From Lentisphaeria bacterium (GTDB lineage Bacteria; Verrucomicrobiota; Lentisphaeria; Victivallales; UBA1829), in assembly GCA_017540385.1 (NCBI GenBank), contig JAFYBD010000226.1, positions 1 through 15,740 on the forward strand: 15,740 nucleotides of DNA, read 5' to 3'. This document shows positions 1-6,173 of this stretch, in pieces (within the stretch, counting starts at the first letter, position 1; each line of letters opens with the position of its first letter). A program made the position numbers and the translations under genes. The notes beneath the pieces were generated by a model. That model was given only the letters and a program-made list of their open reading frames with translations. It was not told the DNA's origin and ran no database searches.

Positions 1-98
1 CCGTGGAGGGCTTGCCTTCCGTGCCGTCGCGCAGCACGGCACTACCGCAGTCGAGGTGCTAACCTCGTGCGCGGCTTTCGCTCGCGCACGGGAGATGA
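1..98. other. Region 3' of the FG-GAP gene, repeat-bearing, no convincing gene
   Basis: This edge segment holds no gene I can defend. It contains an imperfect palindrome (66-90, listed separately) and a weaker 5-bp hairpin around the TGCTAA at 57-62. On the minus strand, bases 1-57 read as a short open stretch (LDCGSAVLRDGTEG...) preceded by a TAG stop, with only a possible GTG start. It could be the beginning of an edge-truncated gene or a chance reading of an extragenic repeat. No T-rich intrinsic terminator follows the FG-GAP gene here, although the palindrome could itself act as a 3' hairpin. Confidence 0.4.
66..90. repeat. Dispersed GC-rich palindrome, copy A
   Basis: CGTGCGCG (66-73) is the exact reverse complement of CGCGCACG (83-90), separated by a 9-base loop. 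The same palindrome with a slightly different loop recurs at 2888-2909, on the other side of the FG-GAP gene, and a truncated version lies at 2846-2863. This suggests an interspersed REP-like element of the genome. Lying 9 bases past the stop codon of the 99-2456 gene, it could also protect the 3' end of its mRNA. Confidence 0.6.
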
Positions 99-2456
99 TC
101 AAGCCAGCAAGTAGTCCGAGGAGACCGTGGACCATTTGCTCATGTCGGCGGAGGCGTAAGCGCCGGCGATGCCGGTGGAATTCTGCCGCACCAGCAGGTC
201 GTCATTGCCGTCGGCGTCGAAGTCGCCCGCGCCCGCGACGCTCCAGTCGGTCGCGTCCAGCTGGCCGAGACGTTCGAACGCATCCGCATTGCCGTCTGCG
301 AGCAGGACCACGGTGCCGGATTCGCGATGGAGCAGCACGATGTCGTCCTTGCCGTCGCCCGCGAAATCGCCGACCGCGCCGAATTCCCAGCCGGACCAGT
401 TCAGGCCGCCGAGGCTCGCGAGCGTGCCGTCGAGGTCGACGGAGTAGAAGAGCCCGCCGTTCAGCGACATCAGCACGGAGTCCTTGCCGTCGCCGTCGAA
501 ATCGCCGCAGCCGAGCATCGTCCAGTTCGTGTCGAACCAGCCGTCGACGGCGGTCCAGTTGTCGGTGCCGTCGGTCCAGACGCCCAGTGCGCCGAGTTCC
601 TGCGCGTGCCACACGACCGACGCCGTGCCGCTGCCCGTCAGGTTGCCCGCCTGATACTTCCAGTCGATGCCGTCCGGGTTGTTCAGCGTCCCGATCGTGC
701 GCCAGCCGCCGTCTTCCGCGCAGGCCACCTGCACGCTCGTCACGGTCTCGGTTTCCGCATCAAGCGTTTCGATAAAAGTGACGGAGTTGATGTCTGTCGG
801 TGGTGTTAAATCCAAAAGAAGAGGGTGAGGGATAAAAGTAGATGGAGGAATACTATAGATCTCGACCTCGGATTTGTGCGTGTCGATATACGTCATGAAA
901 TCCTGATACAGCGCGTGGGATTCCTCGGCGGTCAGCGAACTAATGGTGGGCTCCTTGTACTCGCTCTTGCGAACGGGTAGCGGGAGCAACCCGTGCGGAA
1001 CACTGTTTAAAATCTCGTTGAGTTCGTGTGCCAAAGACCACCAGTGTTGTGCGAGGTAGGTTACGACACGCGCGGAAGACGGCGTCCCTGTGATTTTACT
1101 CTTTGCACTAGAATACAGGGTGATGAACTGATAATACGTCATCGTGTAGGGGCTGTTGGGAGTCGTGTACACATCCGGTTGAACCATATCCTCCCAGGGG
1201 ACAAATTCGACGATGGTTTCCCCATCTTCCGTGACAGTGACATAGTTGACCCCGCCGGGTGCATGGGTGCGGTATGTACCGATAAATTTCACGTCTTGCA
1301 GCAACTTCGACAAAGTTTCCGGTTCAGGATCAATCTGCACCGAGATAGCGCCCGGCTCAATATCCTGAGTAACGGTGGTGTCCGCGTCAACCAGAGGAAC
1401 AAGTTTGAGCGGTTCGCCATCAACCAAAACCAGTTTGTACACTTGCGGCGTGGTATCCGTCGACACCGGCCAATTCACCGTATAGGTCGGACCGTCTAGG
1501 TAGTTGTTTTTTGCAGAGTCATTGTCCGCATCAATTGGAACCAGTTTATATACGGTCTTAGTGGGATCGCTTGCTTCCTCATCAGGAACAAGCCTGCATT
1601 CTTTGAAAGTGACATCATTCAAAGGTGCATTATTCGACGGCCCCTCTAAATAATTGCTTTTTGCCGTGTCGTCGTCCGATTCAATTGGAACCAGTTTATA
1701 AACGATCTTAGATGGATCATCCACATTCTCATCAGGGACAAGTGTATATGGTTTGAGGGTAATATCCTCATATGAAGGATAAACCGTATAGGTCGGACCG
1801 TCTAAATAGTTGTTTTGAGATGAATCGTCGGTTGCGTCAAAGACAATTGACGGAATTGGAATATCTTCTAAGCGCCCGGTTTCAGGATTGATATAATCAG
1901 AGACGCGATAAAGCTTGTATGACTTGGACGGGTCATTGTCGCAAATGACAATATAAGATTTCTCGTTCGAGCTGGGAAGCACCGTGACAACTGAAATATT
2001 GTTGTCTGCTTGAGCTGCAGGAATCTTCGCACTTTCCAAAATTTTGTTTAAGAAAGCTTTTTCTTCATCGTCTATAACATCCCCTGTTGGCAAGTTGTTC
2101 TTGTCCGCCGTGGTCGTGTTGATTGTGACGGAGGCGTTCGACAAATCTACCTTCGTGGAATCGATAGAAGTAATCTGCTTTGTGGGACCGTCCGCGAAAT
2201 TGTTCGGATCGGTGGAGGTGTCCGTGGTCAGGTGGGCGGGTGCCGACCCCGGATTCAAATAATTCCTTGGATCCGTCGCGTCAAAGGAGACAGCTGTAAT
2301 CACGGTATTCTCGTGTGCTTTTTCGAACTCCTCATCGACATTGATTTGAACTGGGAAAAAGCCGCGTTTCCTCAGTTCCTCCAGGTACTCGGGAGTGTCG
2401 CCGGGCTGGATGAAGTAGATCATCCCATAAGATACGTTCGAACTGTTTTCGCTCAT
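99..2456 (-). CDS. Large Asp-rich FG-GAP repeat protein with ~50-residue tandem repeats
   Basis: The product is 785 residues with no recognised overall function. The open frame extends to an ATG at 2555, but that codon lies inside the predicted promoter, so I take the ATG at 2456 (MSENSSNV...), about 75 bases after the expected transcription start and behind a modest GAGAGAAG ribosome site. Residues ~207-355 hold three imperfect repeats of about 50 residues, each with an acidic stretch, N-Y-L-[DE]-G-P and V-Y-K-L-V-P. Residues ~575-785 form an FG-GAP/VCBS-like module with three Ca-binding motifs: GDFDGDGKDS (~651), GDFAGDGKDD (~696) and GDFDADGNDD (~744). FG-GAP repeats usually build extracellular beta-propellers. 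No N-terminal signal peptide or lipobox is visible, so export, if it occurs, would need a C-terminal or non-classical route such as type I secretion; this is inference. Codons upstream of about base 780 are far more A+T-rich than the GC-rich C-terminal module, suggesting a mosaic origin. Confidence 0.8.
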   Translation of the reverse strand: MSENSSNVSYGMIYFIQPGDTPEYLEELRKRGFFPVQINVDEEFEKAHENTVITAVSFDATDPRNYLNPGSAPAHLTTDTSTDPNNFADGPTKQITSIDSTKVDLSNASVTINTTTADKNNLPTGDVIDDEEKAFLNKILESAKIPAAQADNNISVVTVLPSSNEKSYIVICDNDPSKSYKLYRVSDYINPETGRLEDIPIPSIVFDATDDSSQNNYLDGPTYTVYPSYEDITLKPYTLVPDENVDDPSKIVYKLVPIESDDDTAKSNYLEGPSNNAPLNDVTFKECRLVPDEEASDPTKTVYKLVPIDADNDSAKNNYLDGPTYTVNWPVSTDTTPQVYKLVLVDGEPLKLVPLVDADTTVTQDIEPGAISVQIDPEPETLSKLLQDVKFIGTYRTHAPGGVNYVTVTEDGETIVEFVPWEDMVQPDVYTTPNSPYTMTYYQFITLYSSAKSKITGTPSSARVVTYLAQHWWSLAHELNEILNSVPHGLLPLPVRKSEYKEPTISSLTAEESHALYQDFMTYIDTHKSEVEIYSIPPSTFIPHPLLLDLTPPTDINSVTFIETLDAETETVTSVQVACAEDGGWRTIGTLNNPDGIDWKYQAGNLTGSGTASVVWHAQELGALGVWTDGTDNWTAVDGWFDTNWTMLGCGDFDGDGKDSVLMSLNGGLFYSVDLDGTLASLGGLNWSGWEFGAVGDFAGDGKDDIVLLHRESGTVVLLADGNADAFERLGQLDATDWSVAGAGDFDADGNDDLLVRQNSTGIAGAYASADMSKWSTVSSDYLLA
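1470..1835 (-). repeat. Tandem ~150-bp repeats inside the FG-GAP gene
   Basis: The protein repeats are also visible in the DNA. ACCGTATAGGTCGGACCGTCT occurs at 1477-1497 and again from 1783, 306 bases later. TCAATTGGAACCAGTTTATA occurs at 1531-1550 and 1681-1700, 150 bases apart. The middle unit has diverged more (TCTAAATAATTG near 1644). A period near 150 bases gives 50 residues per unit. The high nucleotide identity indicates recent duplication or ongoing homogenisation, so unit number may vary between strains. Confidence 0.75.
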
Positions 2457-2537
2457 GTCTTCTCTCACTTTCTCCGTCCGAGGTGGGCGGCTGAAAAAGG
2501 TTAGGAAACGGGGTAATTCATTTTCAATTCTAAGACT

Positions 2538-2566
2538 AATATAATCTGCTTCCATGCCTTTGTCAA
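2538..2566 (-). promoter_or_regulatory. Near-consensus sigma70 promoter of the FG-GAP gene
   Basis: On the minus strand, TTGACA (2561-2566) is followed by exactly 17 bases and TATATT (2538-2543). The -35 is a perfect match to the sigma70 consensus and the -10 matches five of six positions. Transcription should start near 2530, giving a leader of about 75 bases to the ATG at 2456. This placement argues against the upstream ATG at 2555 as the start. Confidence 0.75.
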
Positions 2567-2575
2567 GAGATGATA

Positions 2576-2589
2576 TTTTTTTTTTTTTT
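2576..2589 (-). promoter_or_regulatory. A14 tract upstream of -35 (UP-element-like; variable-length candidate)
   Basis: Fourteen consecutive T on the plus strand read as A14 on the transcribed side, starting about 9 bases upstream of the -35 hexamer. This is the position where A/T-rich UP elements contact the alpha subunit of RNA polymerase. A homopolymer of this length is also prone to slippage, so its length may vary between cells. Position and sequence are seen directly; both functions are inference. Confidence 0.5.
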
Positions 2590-2673
2590 GCAATTGCGTT
2601 AAAACCTCAACTATCATCAATTTCGAAACAAAATTACCCTCAAATCCGAAAAATCACCCAATCAGAAAAATAC

Positions 2674-2698
2674 CGAAAAGAAACAGGCTGAAGCCTGT
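2674..2698 (-). terminator. Possible intrinsic terminator, minus strand
   Basis: On the minus strand ACAGGC-TTCA-GCCTGT (2683-2698) forms a 6-bp stem and 4-base loop, followed by TTCTTTTC. It lies about 230 bases beyond the stop of the histidinol phosphatase gene and upstream of the FG-GAP promoter, so it may end read-through from that operon. The stem is short, and such motifs also occur as dispersed extragenic palindromes. Confidence 0.45.
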
Positions 2699-2777
2699 AC
2701 TGCAGCTGTGTTCTTTTACGCGAAAACACGGAGAGGGTGAAAGTTTGCCGCTTCGCTGGGGTCGCTTGCGCTCCTAG

Positions 2778-2805
2778 GTAAACGTGCTTACGCACGACTG
2801 TTTAC
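2778..2805. repeat. Bulged inverted repeat GTAAACGTGC...GTTTAC
   Basis: GTAAA/TTTAC outer arms and CGTGC/GCACG inner arms pair around a TTAC loop, with a small bulge (ACTG side) in the right arm. It sits next to the tandem GC-rich repeats. It has no T tail, so it is not a clear terminator. A role as an mRNA 3'-end hairpin of the upstream operon is possible. Confidence 0.4.
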
Positions 2806-2816
2806 TTGACCGCGAG

Positions 2817-2900
2817 GCTCGCCAGGCTGCGCCTGGACTGTAGCAGTGCGCGGCTGTCGCTCGCCAGGCTGCGCCTGGACTGTAGCAGTGCGCGGCTCCG
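2817..2900. repeat. 42-bp tandem duplication with internal hairpins
   Basis: Two adjacent units (2817-2858 and 2859-2900) are identical over roughly their first 39 bases and differ only at the end (GCTGTC versus GCTCCG). Each contains the perfect inverted repeat CCAGGC-TGC-GCCTGG (2822-2836 and 2864-2878), followed by CAGTGCGCGGCT, the left half of the dispersed palindrome. The array lies just beyond the stop of the histidinol phosphatase gene. Confidence 0.75.
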
Positions 2901-2909
2901 CTCGCGCAC
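2888..2909. repeat. Dispersed GC-rich palindrome, copy B
   Basis: GTGCGCG (2888-2894) pairs with CGCGCAC (2903-2909) around an 8-base loop. It matches copy A at 66-90 in the arms and in most of the loop, in the same orientation. The preceding 42-bp unit ends in a truncated copy at 2846-2863, so the duplication seems to have involved this element. Confidence 0.6.
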
Positions 2910-2929
2910 GGGGGTGAGGGGGGGGGAGA

Positions 2930-3766
2930 TTACAGCGGGAGGGCGACGGGCTCGCCCTTGACGAAGGCGGTGTGGGTGGTCCAGCCGACGGAACGCGCGA
3001 GGGCGGCGGCGCGGTCGAACGCATAGGCGACGTGTTCGGGTTTGTGCGCGTCGGAGCCGAGCGTGATCTGCATGCCGGCTTCGAAAGCGGCTCGCAGGAG
3101 CGGCAGGGCCGGGTAAATCTCGTCGGCGGGCACGCGGAGCCCGGCGGTGTTCAGCTCCAGGCAAATGCCCTTTGCGGCGGCTTTCCGGTAGATCTCGGAT
3201 ATCCTGCGGACGGCGGATTCGTAATCCGTGGGGCGGAAGCCGAATTTCTTCGGGAGGTCGGAGTGCGCGAGGACGTTGAATCCGCCGAGCCCGACGAACG
3301 CGTCCAGGTCGTTCAGGTAGACGTCCCAGACGGCGTCGACGCCGAAGCGGGGCCATTCGTCGAGCTTGCCGGGATCGTCGAACGCGAAGTCGCCGACGTA
3401 GTGGACGGAGCCGAGCAGATAGTCGAATTCGCTGCGGACCGGGGCGAGCGCGTCGAAGACCTCGTCCATGCGTCCGGGGACGTAGTCGAATTCGGCTGCG
3501 GCGAGGATTTGCACGGGGCCGCCTGCGGCCTCTTCCCGGAGCGACCGGAGGATTTCGAAATAACGCGGCAGATCGGACGGGGCCATGCGGAATTCGGCGT
3601 CGTATCCGGCCGGCGCGGGGAAATGGTCGGAGACGCCGAGGTACGCGAGCCCGGCGGACTGCGCGGCCGCGAGGTATTCGTGCGGGAGCCCGGAGGCGTG
3701 TTTGCAGAGGGCGGTGTGCGTGTGGAGATCGGCCCTGGCGGGAACGGCTGCGGGAGAGGCGTTCAT
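2930..3766 (-). CDS. hisJ: Histidinol phosphatase, PHP family
   Basis: This 278-residue protein should hydrolyse L-histidinol phosphate to L-histidinol, the penultimate stage of histidine biosynthesis, in the cytoplasm. All metal-binding motifs of the PHP (polymerase and histidinol phosphatase) fold are present in order: DLHTHT (D13, H15, H17), H23, SDH (D47, H48), AEFDY (E92), GSVHY (H122), LAHSD (H168, D170) and GSDAH (D239, H241). The length fits HisK/HisJ enzymes (about 260-285). Its ATG overlaps the stop of the upstream gene as ATGA and no strong ribosome site precedes it, implying translational coupling. It is the last gene of a three-gene operon. No other his gene is in the window, so a related PHP phosphoesterase with another substrate cannot be excluded. 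Confidence 0.85.
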   Translation of the reverse strand: MNASPAAVPARADLHTHTALCKHASGLPHEYLAAAQSAGLAYLGVSDHFPAPAGYDAEFRMAPSDLPRYFEILRSLREEAAGGPVQILAAAEFDYVPGRMDEVFDALAPVRSEFDYLLGSVHYVGDFAFDDPGKLDEWPRFGVDAVWDVYLNDLDAFVGLGGFNVLAHSDLPKKFGFRPTDYESAVRRISEIYRKAAAKGICLELNTAGLRVPADEIYPALPLLRAAFEAGMQITLGSDAHKPEHVAYAFDRAAALARSVGWTTHTAFVKGEPVALPL

Positions 3767-4614
3767 CGTCTCGAATCCCCGTCCGCGTCGCCGGAGCCGT
3801 CGCCGTAGGGGTAGGGCAGGAACGACAGATCATTCTCGCCGATGGCCGCCGCGAGGGGCGCTCCGAGGGTGTAGAGGTAGCGGAATCCGTCGGAAGCGAC
3901 GGCGGAGACGTACAGGACGGACGCCATGTAGCGCAGGATGGTCTGGGTGTCCCAGAGGACCGGCGGGGGATCGCCCTCGGCCACGCCGCCGTAGAGCTGC
4001 CAGTTGTCGACGGGGAAGAGCAGGCAGCCGGAGCGGTCGGCGAGGGCGGTGTCGCAGCCGACGCGGACGACGCTGAAGCGGTTCTGCGTGGAGGAGGAGA
4101 GGATTGCGGCGATGCAGGCGAAGATCATGTCGGAGCCGATCTTGTCCTCGATCACGGCGCCGATGCAGAAGGAATCGGGGTGGAATTCGCGGTTTTCGGG
4201 GCGGTCGGGGAAGAGTTTCCGCATGAACTCGCCCATTTCGCGCAGGGTGGCCGGATGCGCCCGGCGGTACTCGGACTCGAGGTCTCGCCACTGCTTCTCC
4301 ACGAACGACTGCTTGTCGTTGTCGAACCAGCAGAGATGCAGGCGGATGAGCCCGGTGAGGAGCGAGATGGGGCGTTCGGGCGGCTGCATGAAGATGCGGC
4401 GGCGGGAACGCGCGATGAGAGCGTGCTGGATCTGGCGCGTGCGCTTGCGGAGGCGGGGATTGTCGGATTTCTGCATGTCGCGGAGGACGGGCCCGAGGAC
4501 GGTGCTGCCGCGCGTGAGGAGCTCGGCCATGGCCATGCTGGCGGACTGCTCGTTTTCGTCGTCGAGGAGTTCGACCAGGTATTTCATGTCGTTTTTGTCG
4601 TCGGGCTGTATCAT
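3763..4614 (-). CDS. Divergent SirB1/transglutaminase-like protein with HEAT-like N-terminus
   Basis: This 283-residue cytoplasmic protein has no assigned function. Residues ~11-66 resemble a pair of HEAT-like helices (LVELLDDENEQSA...LGPVLRDMQ...LRKRTRQIQ). Residues ~85-175 resemble the SirB1/Transglut_core2 layout: a helix of the type LLTGLIRLHLCWFDND, then FHPDSFCIGAVIEDKIG, which parallels the family's Y-D-P-x-N-S-x-L-x-x-V-L-x-x-R-x-G segment. The usual R-x-G-x-P-I-S core is not preserved (KIGSDMIFACIA), so I infer a distant relative, not an active peptidase. The tail (~262-283) is Gly/Asp-rich. The ATG at 4614 has AGGA about 10 bases upstream; an internal Met at residue 10 has no such site. 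The gene starts 31 bases after the exonuclease stop and overlaps the phosphatase start by 4 bases. Confidence 0.65.
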   Translation of the reverse strand: MIQPDDKNDMKYLVELLDDENEQSASMAMAELLTRGSTVLGPVLRDMQKSDNPRLRKRTRQIQHALIARSRRRIFMQPPERPISLLTGLIRLHLCWFDNDKQSFVEKQWRDLESEYRRAHPATLREMGEFMRKLFPDRPENREFHPDSFCIGAVIEDKIGSDMIFACIAAILSSSTQNRFSVVRVGCDTALADRSGCLLFPVDNWQLYGGVAEGDPPPVLWDTQTILRYMASVLYVSAVASDGFRYLYTLGAPLAAAIGENDLSFLPYPYGDGSGDADGDSRR

Positions 4615-4645
4615 GGGAAAGGCGTCCTGCCTGAAAAGCTGGGTG

Positions 4646-5458
4646 TTACGGGTGGACCGGGAACTTGCCGCGGAGGGCGTTCTGGGCGATCTGCTTCACG
4701 TCCGGGTCGAAGTCTGCGCGGAGGATCCACTGGAGGAAATCGGGAGCGTTCGCGGCGACCTCGCGGAGCGTTTCGCCGTTGTGGCGCCCGAACGATACGA
4801 CGGCCTCGCCGCCGCGCCATTTGAAACGGCCGTTCTTGTCGACGTTGCCGGGGTTGACGGGGTTGCAGAAGGCGTGGAGTTCGTCGAGCGTCTGAGGGAA
4901 CGATGCGATGTTCTCGGGGAACTCGGCGGGATCCATGGCGGAGTAGCGTTCGAGCTGGGCCTCGAAGACTTCGAGCGAAGCCTGGGCGTCGGCTGCGGCT
5001 CCGTGCGCACCCTCGAGCTTCTTGCCGCAGAAGAATTTGTAGGCGGCGGTGAGGTTGCGCGGCTCCATCTGGCAGAAGACGGTGTAGGCGTCGAAGATGC
5101 GGCGTCCGGCGGCGGAGAACTCGATGCCGCAGCGGGCGAATTCGCGCGTGAGCATGGGGATGTCGAACTTGCCGATGTTGTATCCGCCGAGGTCGCAGCC
5201 CTCGAAATAGATCGCGAGGTTCTTCGAGAGCTGGCGGAACGTGGGGGCGTCCTTCACGTCCTCGTCGGTGATGTGATGCACTGCGGTCGCCTCGGGCGGG
5301 ATCGGGATCTCCGGGTTGATGAGGCGGCATTTGGACTCGCGGGAACCGTCCGGCATGATCTTGATGACGGAGAGTTCGACGATGCGGTCGACGAAAAGAT
5401 TGACGCCGGTCGTTTCCAGGTCGAAAAAGATCAGCGGGACATTATCGGAAAGCTTCAT
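4646..5458 (-). CDS. 3'-5' exonuclease, DnaQ/ExoX-like (DEDDh family)
   Basis: This 270-residue protein is a DEDDh nuclease that removes nucleotides from DNA 3' ends using two metal ions. Exo I is FFDLETTG (D13, E15), Exo II is GYNIGKFDIPML (D99), and Exo III supplies H152 and D157 (GAHGAAADA). HHITDED (61-67) is the typical conserved loop. Residues ~205-266 (GRFKWRGGEAVVSFGRHNGE...FLQWILRADF) match the small C-terminal domain found in ExoX-like exonucleases, which separates it from a plain PolIII epsilon subunit. GAGG lies about 7 bases before the ATG. It is the first gene of an operon with the SirB1-like protein and histidinol phosphatase. Repair or single-strand DNA degradation is the likely role; the exact substrate is unknown. 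Confidence 0.85.
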   Translation of the reverse strand: MKLSDNVPLIFFDLETTGVNLFVDRIVELSVIKIMPDGSRESKCRLINPEIPIPPEATAVHHITDEDVKDAPTFRQLSKNLAIYFEGCDLGGYNIGKFDIPMLTREFARCGIEFSAAGRRIFDAYTVFCQMEPRNLTAAYKFFCGKKLEGAHGAAADAQASLEVFEAQLERYSAMDPAEFPENIASFPQTLDELHAFCNPVNPGNVDKNGRFKWRGGEAVVSFGRHNGETLREVAANAPDFLQWILRADFDPDVKQIAQNALRGKFPVHP

Positions 5459-5486
5459 ATCAAAACCTCGCGGGAAAACTGAGCGT

Positions 5487-5515
5487 ATAATATACTATAT
5501 CACGAAAACCGTAAA
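5487..5515 (-). promoter_or_regulatory. Candidate sigma70 promoter of the exonuclease operon
   Basis: On the minus strand TTTACG (5510-5515), a 17-base spacer and TATTAT (5487-5492) lie about 29 bases before the exonuclease ATG, inside an AT-rich pocket of otherwise GC-rich DNA. The -10 could instead be the overlapping TATATT or TATAGT just upstream. The -35 is a weak match. Confidence 0.45.
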
Positions 5516-5588
5516 ATGAAAACGAAAGACGGAAGAAAAACCGGAGTTTGTCTAGGTTTCGAGGAGGATGGACGGGCGCGGCGGCGGG

Positions 5589-6173
5589 TCAGAGCTGGAG
5601 TACGTCTGCGGGGTCGGCGGAGATGCGGGCCGGAGGCATGCCCCGGTCGGTCAGATCGGGCGCGGGGACGTCGCGGAGTTCGGCGGGATCGACGGAGGGG
5701 TGTTTGTCGGGATCGAGCAGGGATTCGAGGAACGTGTCGCCAGACCGGAGCAGGTACACGCCGGAACCGGCATCCTCATTGAATTCGTCTGCGGCGCGGG
5801 GCACGGACACGACGCGGAGGCCGAGGCCTTTGGCTTCGCCCGAGGTGAAGCCGACTGCGACGTCGCCCCAGCCCTTGCGGATGGCCTCCGGGATGACGGC
5901 GGATTCGGCGATCTTGAAGACGACCTCCAGCCCGGCGTCGTTCGCGGCGGCCTTCACGTACAGGAGATCGGCGGGATTCGCGCCGGAGCGATAGAGGCAG
6001 ATGAAGCCACCTGCGGCCACGATGAGCTGGGTGCGTTCGGGGGAGACGGTGTCGGGCGGGATTTCCGCGCCGCCGAAGATGCAGGACTGAAAAAGCGCGG
6101 CCAGGGAGGCGAGACCGAGGAGGGCCGGCCGGAAACGACGCCGTTTCCGGGGGCAGGGGGCCGAACGGGTCAT
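5589..6173 (-). CDS. Small probable lipoprotein with trace of a solute-binding (SBP type 3) fold
   Basis: The product is 194 residues. I choose the ATG at 6173 (MTRSAPCP...) because it overlaps the stop of the upstream gene as ATGA and begins a signal peptide: an Arg-rich start, a hydrophobic stretch (ALLGLASLAALF) and QSC with Cys31 as candidate lipidation site. FQSC is not a textbook lipobox. Residues ~67-125 (NPADLLYVKAAANDAGLEVVFKI...IPEAIRKGWGDVAVGFTSGEA) follow the pattern of family-3 solute-binding proteins, where an early helix and a 'lipaL-x-x-G-x-x-D' element occur, but the domain is much shorter than normal (~220 residues). It may be a truncated or specialised remnant. The C-terminal ~50 residues are Pro/Asp-rich. 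Function is unknown; envelope location is likely, given its secreted neighbour. Confidence 0.7.
   Translation of the reverse strand: MTRSAPCPRKRRRFRPALLGLASLAALFQSCIFGGAEIPPDTVSPERTQLIVAAGGFICLYRSGANPADLLYVKAAANDAGLEVVFKIAESAVIPEAIRKGWGDVAVGFTSGEAKGLGLRVVSVPRAADEFNEDAGSGVYLLRSGDTFLESLLDPDKHPSVDPAELRDVPAPDLTDRGMPPARISADPADVLQL

Larger units (their letters stand above)
2457..2929. other. Intergenic region: AT-rich promoter half and GC-rich repeat half
   Basis: These 473 bases carry no protein gene I can support. Bases ~2457-2710 are strikingly A+T-rich and hold the leader, promoter and A/T tract of the FG-GAP gene and a small hairpin with a T-rich tail. Bases ~2760-2911 are GC-rich and hold one bulged inverted repeat, a 42-bp tandem duplication with internal hairpins, and a copy of the dispersed palindrome. 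Bases 2911-2929 are a G-rich run directly after the stop of the histidinol phosphatase gene. Confidence 0.7.

Noticed and set aside
2457..2555. N-terminal extension of the FG-GAP protein to the ATG at 2555
   Set aside because: The extension covers the predicted -10 and transcription start, so this ATG would not be in the mRNA; the ATG at 2456 fits the promoter.
2817..2909. Possible CRISPR array
   Set aside because: Only two adjacent 42-bp units without unique spacers, and no cas genes; this is a tandem duplication.
66..2909. Insertion sequence or transposon around the FG-GAP gene
   Set aside because: The flanking palindromes are direct copies, there is no transposase gene, no terminal inverted repeat pair and no visible target-site duplication.
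4004..5482. A ~490-codon plus-strand open frame opposite the exonuclease and SirB1-like genes
   Set aside because: No recognisable motifs, skewed composition and full overlap with genes showing clear catalytic motifs on the other strand.
5459..5588. Terminator for the ilvE-propeller-lipoprotein operon or a small gene in the gap
   Set aside because: No convincing stem-loop with a T run and no small frame with a ribosome site and credible composition was found; only the exonuclease promoter is supported here.
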